In this document: positions 53,770 to 60,305 of the stretch, in pieces
Layout: each line of letters begins with the position of its first letter
Numbering within the stretch: the stretch's first letter is position 1
Notes under the pieces: model-generated
Seen by the model: the letters and a program-made list of their open reading frames with translations, nothing else
Database searches by the model: none
What the model was told of the DNA's origin: nothing
Assembly: GCA_013152415.1 (NCBI GenBank)
Contig: JAADGI010000017.1
Coordinates: forward strand, 1-64,000
Length of the DNA: 64,000 nucleotides
Source: Gammaproteobacteria bacterium
GTDB taxonomy: Bacteria; Pseudomonadota; Gammaproteobacteria; HyVt-429
Direction: 5' to 3'
Position numbers and translations under genes: made by a program

Positions 53770-53880
53770 GATATTTAGTGACATTTAGTGATATTTAGGG
53801 TCGGAGTAAAAACTACCCCTCAATCCTTCGATCGATTTTATGAGTTTTTGCTCTGACCCTAAATTTTGCTAAATTTTTTA
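53770..53880 (+). repeat. REP-like palindrome copy 4
   Basis: Arms 53799-53814 and 53843-53858 with three 10-base leader units of the gatatttagt type and the ctaaattttgctaaatttt trailer shared with copy 2. The loop also shares GATCGAT with copy 2, so copies 2 and 4 form one subgroup and 1 and 3 another. Confidence 0.85.
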
Positions 53881-53909
53881 GCTTTTAAAACCTTAGGAGT
53901 TAATAAACT

Positions 53910-54656
53910 ATGGCAACATTATTATGGCGCAGCCTGCTGATAATCAGCTGCGGTATGGCCGGCATGTATTTGGGACTCTGGGCTGGCGCCACGTATTTTG
54001 TGCCTAAAGGCGCTGGCTTGGCTGGTGGAACCATGGTTTTGGGTTATGGTGTTTTGGGGGCGGTCGGCTTTGTCCTTGCAGGTACAATGATTGCGTTCCG
54101 CCTGCAAGGGAAGAAACTGCGCAATACCACGTTACTCATTAGCGGTCCGGTGCTGCTTTTCTATCTGGTTCTAGTAGTGATCGCCTTGGCCCGAACTGCG
54201 GCCGAGCGCGAACCGGATACAGCATTTGCACCGGCTGGCAGATTTACCGTTACCATGGAAAGACTGGATACCAGTGATCCCTATCTCTTCGTTAAAATGC
54301 ATGTGGATTCAAGAACCCGAACATGGGAACAGACAGGCCCAGCCCCGGAACATCAAGTCTGTTCCGCGAAAATCAAAGCGGAAAATCTGATCAACATTCG
54401 TGACGCCCTGGATGCGATGATTGCATTAAGCGCCGAAAAACTGGCCGACTGCAACAGCGCAGAGCAGCCAGCGAGCAAACGTCTGCGGTGGAATATTATG
54501 GACGGAAGAATGGTGCCGGGCAGCCCTGGCCTCCCTGAAAAAGCAACTCTGGAAGTCAATACAAGCTGTCTGCGAAAGCATTTTACAATCGCGCGCGCCT
54601 TTTTGCTGGTTGAAAAAATATCGTCGCAAGCAGGTGAAAAAGTCCGTTGCAAATAA
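53910..54656 (+). CDS. Membrane protein with C-terminal soluble domain, unknown function
   Basis: 248 residues, start ATG at 53910 behind TTAGGAG. Three membrane segments lie in the first 100 residues (about 7-30, 40-65 and 75-95), the first two rich in glycine. The rest (about 100-248) is a soluble domain with four cysteines (for example HQVCSAKIKAEN and NTSCLRKHF) that could form disulfides outside the cytoplasm. I do not recognise the family. It is the largest gene of the island and lies just behind REP copy 4. Confidence 0.65.
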   Translation: MATLLWRSLLIISCGMAGMYLGLWAGATYFVPKGAGLAGGTMVLGYGVLGAVGFVLAGTMIAFRLQGKKLRNTTLLISGPVLLFYLVLVVIALARTAAEREPDTAFAPAGRFTVTMERLDTSDPYLFVKMHVDSRTRTWEQTGPAPEHQVCSAKIKAENLINIRDALDAMIALSAEKLADCNSAEQPASKRLRWNIMDGRMVPGSPGLPEKATLEVNTSCLRKHFTIARAFLLVEKISSQAGEKVRCK

Positions 54657-54761
54657 ACCGGTTGCTGTTATTGACTGTACTGGGTGCGGGTTTGCTTGAG
54701 GCTCTCCTGGCGCAAACTTATGAGTCCATGCCCTTACGTCATGGATATTTAGGGAGTGTGG

Positions 54762-54860
54762 ATACAGGTTTTTCTTTTTTCGCGTGAAGAGTCACGGATG
54801 CATGTTCACGTATATTGTGGGGATGGTTCGGCAGAAATTAATTTGCTGGTTTCCAAATAG
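54762..54860 (+). pseudogene. DUF4160 gene remnant
   Basis: One frame reads QVFLFSREESRMHVHVYC and then GDGSAEINLLVSK before a stop at 54858. The HVHV and GDG elements match the middle of DUF4160 proteins. There is no start codon or N-terminal part upstream, and the C-terminal part is short, so it is a fragment. It is followed 12 nt later by a short gene at 54873. Confidence 0.55.
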
Positions 54861-54872
54861 AAATAATTTGAA

Positions 54873-55043
54873 ATGCTCAAACAAAATGTGACTCGCGTTA
54901 AGCTGGACAACCGTGAGTATCTTGTCGCGTCGATTCCCGATTTAATTGAAATGAAACGACGAGCCAATCACCCTCAGGATCTCCTGGATATCGAGAAACT
55001 TGAAGCTATTCAGCAACAATCGGAAAAAATAGGGTCGGCGTAA
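54873..55043 (+). CDS. Short protein resembling a nucleotidyltransferase-type C-terminal end
   Basis: 56 residues with the motif VASIPDLIEMKRRANHPQDL and DIEKLEAI, a pattern seen at the ends of minimal nucleotidyltransferase/antitoxin-like proteins and in small proteins that follow DUF4160 genes. It is too short to be an enzyme. It may be a true small partner of the DUF4160 gene whose remnant lies just upstream, or a fragment. Start ATG at 54873 has no strong ribosome-binding site. Confidence 0.5.
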   Translation: MLKQNVTRVKLDNREYLVASIPDLIEMKRRANHPQDLLDIEKLEAIQQQSEKIGSA

Positions 55044-55093
55044 CTGCTTGGACTGCTGGCCTCACTATTTTTAGGCTTTCGGGTGAAAATCAA

Positions 55094-56005
55094 TCAGACC
55101 AGGCCAAACCATAAAGGCAGACTCAATAGAGACAATAGGGTGGTCACCGTTACCGCCAACGCATAAAGCGTTGTATCCAGTCGAAAACGATCACACAACA
55201 CCAACCCCAACACCATGCTTGGCATCGCCGCTTCCAGCACCACGGCAGACAATAGGTCCCCTTCCAGGGCCATCGTTTTCGCCAGCTGCCAGACCAGCAG
55301 CGGCGTCAACAATAACTGGATACCACTCACCAACATCAGGGGGGGAATCTGCTGAACAGAAATACTCCGCCATTGCAGGCTCAGGCCCAGTGCCACCAGC
55401 ATCAGTGGAATGACCGTATCACCGAGCAGGTTGAGAACGATTTCCAGACTGCTGTTTAAGGGCACCCCGAGCAGGTTTAAACCACTGCCGATGATGGCCG
55501 CCCACAGCGGTGGAATTCTCAGTAGCCGGGACAGGAAACCCGCCTCATTCTCACCTTCACCAAAATGCTGGGCGACCAGAATACCCACGGTAAACAGCAG
55601 CGGAGTGGCTGCAAATAAATCATATTGAATGGCAATGCTGCGTGCCCAATCACCGAAGGTCGTCTGCAAAACCGGCAGGCCCAGATAAGTCGCATTGGGA
55701 AAGGCTGAAGCCAACATAATGGCCCCCACAACACGGGCAGGCATTCGACACAGCCGACAAACCAAACCGCTCAAGGCCAGTGCAAACACAATGCCGGCAC
55801 TGGCCAGTAAACTGATTCTCAACGAATCAAGACCCATGGGGGTGCGCCACAACACCACCAGCACCAGTGCGGGTAAAAACAGGTAATAAACGGATTCGGT
55901 CATTCCATGACGAACCTGTTCCGGACTCAGTTTACCCGGCCGCAAAAACCGCCAGCCCACACCGCAGGCAATCAGGGCAATCATCTGTACCAGTGTTTCA
56001 AACAT
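55094..56005 (-). CDS. AEC family transporter (auxin efflux carrier type permease)
   Basis: 303 residues with ten predicted membrane helices arranged as two five-helix halves. Family features: MTESVYYLFLPALVLVVLW near residue 35, a polar break ASAFPNATYLGLPVLQTTFG at about 105-125 as in the N(P)xxxLG region, and a second-half VLEAAMPSMVLGLVLCDRF near 260. Bacterial members move small organic acids such as malate or malonate, or amino acids; the substrate is unknown. It is the only minus-strand gene between alpha-2-macroglobulin and pbpC. Confidence 0.88.
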   Translation of the reverse strand: MFETLVQMIALIACGVGWRFLRPGKLSPEQVRHGMTESVYYLFLPALVLVVLWRTPMGLDSLRISLLASAGIVFALALSGLVCRLCRMPARVVGAIMLASAFPNATYLGLPVLQTTFGDWARSIAIQYDLFAATPLLFTVGILVAQHFGEGENEAGFLSRLLRIPPLWAAIIGSGLNLLGVPLNSSLEIVLNLLGDTVIPLMLVALGLSLQWRSISVQQIPPLMLVSGIQLLLTPLLVWQLAKTMALEGDLLSAVVLEAAMPSMVLGLVLCDRFRLDTTLYALAVTVTTLLSLLSLPLWFGLV

Positions 56006-56149
56006 GGCGTGATTCTAACCGAGAAATGGGTCGCTTAAGGGATTGGGATGATTTATTTTTAGCTAACCCAACGATACACTTGTCAGCATTGGGAAAAATA
56101 TTAAAACTTCCCTATGCATTAAGCAGGCAGCCATAAACAATCCAAATAA

Positions 56150-58477
56150 TTGGAAACACGCTACAATTTTTCGAGTGATAACCAAAGGGCATGGAATTTC
56201 TACAAACACAGAGTGGAATCGGTATTGAGAACACTCAAACAATATTGGCACACTAACGGCATTCTGCACCATGCAGTCACCGGCGCACCGCTGCTGTTAG
56301 GCGTCGCCGTGCTGGCGACGCTGATTGATCTGCAAGCGCCCCCCAAGTCACTGCCACCCCTGTCTTCATCGGTACGCCAGGCCCAATACCTGGATCGTCA
56401 CGGCAACAGGCTCACCGTCACCCGCCAGAACCGCTGGAATATCCATAACGTTGTGCCACTCCACGATATACCCCTCCGCCTGCAACAGGCCGTTATCCTG
56501 GCGGAAGACAAACGCTTTTATGAACACCGGGGGGTCGACTGGCGGGCGCGACTGAATGCCCTGTGGCAGAACATCCAAGCCGGGCGTATCGTGCGCGGCG
56601 CCAGCACCCTTACCGAACAGGTGGTACGAATCCTCCACCCACGGCCACGGCATTTTTGGTCCCGCTGGATGGAAGGCCTGGAGGCCATGTGGCTGGAAAC
56701 AAGTTTTAACAAGGCCACTATTCTGGAATTTTATCTCAACCAGGTCCCCTATGCCCGGCAGCGCCGCGGGGTGGCCCAGGCGGCCCTGGACTATTTTGAC
56801 CGCGATCTGAACACCTTGAACCTGGCCGAGACCCTGACCCTGGCGGTGCTGATCCGCGCCCCCGGCCGACTGGATCTAAGGAGGTCCACACAGACCATCG
56901 CCCAACCTTTGCACCACCTGACTCAGCGCATGTACACCCTGGGCCTGGTCAACGAACAAGAACGGCAGACACTCGCCAACGCAAAATTAAAACTCAGCGA
57001 TGGAGAGACATTCGTGGACGCGGCCCACTATGTGAGCCAGCTCAAGCGCCAGGGGGGGCTGGCCCAAGATCAGACCAGGGTGCTGACCACCCTGGATGCA
57101 AACCTGCAAAACCGTATCCAGACCCTGTTGGACAATCGTCTACAACACCTTGCCAGGCAAAACGTCAATGACGGTGCGGTTGTCGTCGTCGATCACCTCA
57201 GCGATCACATCCTGGCCTGGGTCAACGGTGGCGGCTATGACCGTGCCCGACAAGGGGGGCTCATCGACGCCATCACCACCCCCCGGCAACCGGGTTCAAC
57301 ACTAAAACCGTTTCTTTATGCCATGGCCCTGGAGAAGGGATGGACCGCCGCCACTCTGATCAATGACTCCCCCCTGAGCCAACCCGTGGGCCGTGGCCTA
57401 CACCGATTCCGCAACTACAGCCAACACCACTACGGCCCCCTGCGCCTGCGCGATGCCCTGGCCAATTCACTTAATATCCCCGCCGTGCGTAGCGTGGCCT
57501 TCGTCGGGCATCAGCTCTTTTTACAGCGCCTGCATCGGCTTGGTTTTGCCAGCCTCAAACAACATCCGGATTTTTATGGTGATGGCCTTGCCCTGGGTAA
57601 TGGCGAAGTCACCTTATTGGAACTTGTCAGTGCCTTTGCCGTATTGGCACGGGGGGGCATCCAACGGCCACTGCGTTATGTCTATGGTGATAACGAACGA
57701 CCGGCTGACCCGCAAAGAATTTTCAGCCCCGAGGTCAGTTCCTTGATTACCGACATCCTCGCCGACGCCGAGGCCCGCCGCCTGGAATTTGGCCAAGGCC
57801 AATTACTGCGATTTCCCACCCAGGTGGCGGTGAAAACCGGCACCTCCACCAACTATCGGGATGCCTGGATCCTGGGCTTTTCCCATCGCTATACCGTGGG
57901 GGTGTGGATGGGCAATCTGGACCAGCGGCCCATGCATGCGGTAAGCGGCTCGGCAGGCCCTGCCTTGGTGATGCGCTCCATATTCGCCGAGCTGACCCGT
58001 CAACAGGAAGGCCGACCCCTGTATCTGAGCCGTTCACTGCAGTCGGTGCAAATTTGCCGCATCAGTGGGCAACGGGCCACGGCGACCTGCCCAGCAATGA
58101 ATGAGTGGTTTCGTGCAGACAATGTCCCAAGTGCACCGTGCCCCATACACGGCTCACATCACACGGCCACAGTAACGCCTAAAAACAAGGACGCACAGAC
58201 GCCCCGTCTGGAGCAACCCACTCCGGGACTGCAGCTGGCCATGGACCCCCGCATCCCCGACCAGGCAGAGCACTTTTTATTTCGCCTGGCCAACAACATC
58301 CGGCCCTTTCGAGTGGAATGGCTCGTGGACGGCAGGCTTATCGGTACCGTCAATAAGGGGGAAAACAGTTTTCTGTGGCCCCTCAAACGGGGCCAACACC
58401 ATGCCAATGCCCGCGTGTGGGTGGCGGCGGGTGCGAAGCCGATTCACACCCCCAGGATCAATTTCAGCGTAAAGTAA
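56150..58477 (+). CDS. pbpC: Penicillin-binding protein 1C
   Basis: A bifunctional class A penicillin-binding protein of the inner membrane. About 775 residues from TTG at 56150; no in-frame ATG precedes the domains, and a GTG near 56213 is an alternative. A membrane segment (about 45-62) is followed by the GT51 transglycosylase with AEDKRFYEHRGVDWRAR and GASTLTEQ, then the transpeptidase with PGSTLKPF (SxxK), ANSLNIP (SxN) and KTGTS, and the C-terminal BiPBP_C domain typical of PBP1C. Usually next to the alpha-2-macroglobulin gene; here a 6.2-kb stretch separates them. Confidence 0.95.
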   Translation: METRYNFSSDNQRAWNFYKHRVESVLRTLKQYWHTNGILHHAVTGAPLLLGVAVLATLIDLQAPPKSLPPLSSSVRQAQYLDRHGNRLTVTRQNRWNIHNVVPLHDIPLRLQQAVILAEDKRFYEHRGVDWRARLNALWQNIQAGRIVRGASTLTEQVVRILHPRPRHFWSRWMEGLEAMWLETSFNKATILEFYLNQVPYARQRRGVAQAALDYFDRDLNTLNLAETLTLAVLIRAPGRLDLRRSTQTIAQPLHHLTQRMYTLGLVNEQERQTLANAKLKLSDGETFVDAAHYVSQLKRQGGLAQDQTRVLTTLDANLQNRIQTLLDNRLQHLARQNVNDGAVVVVDHLSDHILAWVNGGGYDRARQGGLIDAITTPRQPGSTLKPFLYAMALEKGWTAATLINDSPLSQPVGRGLHRFRNYSQHHYGPLRLRDALANSLNIPAVRSVAFVGHQLFLQRLHRLGFASLKQHPDFYGDGLALGNGEVTLLELVSAFAVLARGGIQRPLRYVYGDNERPADPQRIFSPEVSSLITDILADAEARRLEFGQGQLLRFPTQVAVKTGTSTNYRDAWILGFSHRYTVGVWMGNLDQRPMHAVSGSAGPALVMRSIFAELTRQQEGRPLYLSRSLQSVQICRISGQRATATCPAMNEWFRADNVPSAPCPIHGSHHTATVTPKNKDAQTPRLEQPTPGLQLAMDPRIPDQAEHFLFRLANNIRPFRVEWLVDGRLIGTVNKGENSFLWPLKRGQHHANARVWVAAGAKPIHTPRINFSVK

Positions 58478-58523
58478 GCAACTACGTCACCACCAACATT
58501 GACAGTAAGGGGGACCCGGTTGG

Positions 58524-59009
58524 CTACTTGATCAGGCCCTCTTCCTCCATCCGCACCCGGTCAAGAATATTACGCACCGCCTTTTCCCAGGCGGCAAAGG
58601 TCTTTTTTAACTCCGGTTGCAAAAAGAAATCTCCCAGCAAAATGGGGTTAAGCGACACTAATAGGGTCTCATCACGTTCCGCGATGACGGTCACCTTGAG
58701 TGGCAGGTAGGCAGCAAGCTTGGGGTAGCGTGAGGGCAGTTCATCAATCTCCTTGGGCTTACCAAAAAACACGACTCGATATTCGGCGGTCTTGTAACCG
58801 GTCTTGGTAAGCCCTACATCCACTCGCTGAACCCGGGATACGGTGTAGCCCTGTTTACGAATCACCTCTTGCAACGTCGTCATGGTCTCGGGAAAAGTGG
58901 AATGTACCCTGACCATAATCAACTCATCGGCACCCGCAAGTGGGGCACATAGCAGACCGAGGCTAACAACAAGCCAGCGGCCATATTGCTTGATCATTTT
59001 ACCGTTCAC
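58524..59009 (-). CDS. DUF302 domain protein, exported
   Basis: 161 residues from GTG at 59009, which overlaps the upstream stop by 4 nt (GTGA) and has GAGG seven bases ahead; an ATG at 58997 is an alternative. A signal peptide (about 1-27, cleavage after LAGA) precedes a DUF302 domain (VHSTFPETMTTLQEVI, RVVFFGKPKE, LPLKVTVIAERDETLLVSLNP). DUF302 proteins are small, often periplasmic, and of unknown exact role. It is the partner of the cytochrome c-DUF302 protein directly upstream. Confidence 0.85.
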   Translation of the reverse strand: MNGKMIKQYGRWLVVSLGLLCAPLAGADELIMVRVHSTFPETMTTLQEVIRKQGYTVSRVQRVDVGLTKTGYKTAEYRVVFFGKPKEIDELPSRYPKLAAYLPLKVTVIAERDETLLVSLNPILLGDFFLQPELKKTFAAWEKAVRNILDRVRMEEEGLIK

Positions 59010-60082
59010 AGGACCGCCTCCTCGAGCATCTCTACATAGATTTTACTCATTTCCTCACACAAGCGATTGAGTTCCGAATTGTTAAAGATGGCACTTAAAC
59101 GTTTAGGGTTAACGGTCATCACCAACACCTTACCCTTGTGCTCCATGACCGTGACCCGGCATGGCAGGAACAGGCCTACCCGGGGGTCCACCTTGAGTGC
59201 TTCATTAAGAAAATTAAAGTTGCAAGAGTAGACCATGATGCGGCTCTTGTTCTCTTTCCCTTTGTCAACGAAACCCTGATCCAGGGGCTGGATACGAATG
59301 AGACGAAAGTTGTTGCCGAGGATGGTGCTTTTCAGGTTTGCCACAGTCTCCTCTACACTATAGGGGGACTCCCGAACAATCACTGCGGACTCACTGGTCA
59401 AGACCTCGGCAGTTTTAGCGCCCGAGCTCCTTTCATAGGCACGCACATAGGCCACCACATCATTAATATCCTGTTCGCTCAAGCCCTGTTTCAAAAATGA
59501 CGCCATGGGCGTGTTATCACGGCCCTTCATCAGCGTGGCCTTGATCATTTCATCGCTGGCGGCGGCCAGGAATCCTGGATTATTGAGGGCCGGTGCCAAT
59601 ATCGGCAGATTACGTGGCCGTGACATGGTGACCCCGGTCCCGGCCCCCCCTTCACCGTTGGCGCCATGACAGGATGCGCAATTTTTGGCAAAGAGGGCCT
59701 TGCCGCGGAGGGCATCACCCTTTACAGATTGAGCAGAGAATACTGGTGCGGTGTGGACTCTCTCCGGCTTGTGGCCCCAACTGCGTATGTGTTGGACGAT
59801 GGCATTGACGTCGTCATCACTGAGCATACGAAAGGCGGGCATAACCCGGCCCGGACGTCCCAAACGAATGGTCTTGCGTAAGTATTCATCCGATATACTG
59901 TCCAGAAAATCGTGCAACGATAAAGGTACACCCACACCACCGGCACCTTTAGCACCGTGACAGGCTGCACAATTCTGGGTATAGAGCCGGGCACCGTCCA
60001 CAGCAGCCTGGACAGGTTGAACCAGACCCGCTATCACAACAAGCAATAATATTCGATACATAAGATTGTGACCTCGCAACAT
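59006..60082 (-). CDS. Di-haem cytochrome c fused to a DUF302 domain
   Basis: 358 residues from ATG at 60082, chosen for its GGAG seven bases upstream; ATGs at 60097 and 60061 are possible. A signal peptide leads to two class I cytochrome c domains with CAACH (about residue 34) and CASCH (about 134), each followed by a distal Met (MPAF, MASF). The last 130 residues form a DUF302 domain (PYSVEETVANLKSTI, VYSCNFNFLNEALKVD, LPCRVTVMEHKGKVLVM). The fusion suggests that DUF302 works with periplasmic electron transfer, which is inference. Confidence 0.88.
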   Translation of the reverse strand: MLRGHNLMYRILLLVVIAGLVQPVQAAVDGARLYTQNCAACHGAKGAGGVGVPLSLHDFLDSISDEYLRKTIRLGRPGRVMPAFRMLSDDDVNAIVQHIRSWGHKPERVHTAPVFSAQSVKGDALRGKALFAKNCASCHGANGEGGAGTGVTMSRPRNLPILAPALNNPGFLAAASDEMIKATLMKGRDNTPMASFLKQGLSEQDINDVVAYVRAYERSSGAKTAEVLTSESAVIVRESPYSVEETVANLKSTILGNNFRLIRIQPLDQGFVDKGKENKSRIMVYSCNFNFLNEALKVDPRVGLFLPCRVTVMEHKGKVLVMTVNPKRLSAIFNNSELNRLCEEMSKIYVEMLEEAVL

Positions 60083-60305
60083 GATGGAACTCCGCATTGA
60101 ACCTGGAATACCTTGTCCAAACGTTATGAGTGGCTCAGGTTATACCTTAAATGGGAGGACAACGTTATGATCTGGATCAATCCTGATGGCAGTGAATTTA
60201 ACCAAAGTCCTTACAGATCATCCAGGGTTACAGTGACGGCGACCACGGTCAATTTAAGGTTCTGTTGAGCTTGGACTCTTTACCGCCCTACTACAGTTTT
60301 AGGCC

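Noticed and set aside
50795-53858. The REP-like palindromes themselves as attC sites
   Set aside because: Their ends are GGTC/GACC rather than RYYYAAC/GTTRRRY, the loop is strictly conserved between copies, and pairing is symmetrical, all unlike attC; they are treated as a separate element.
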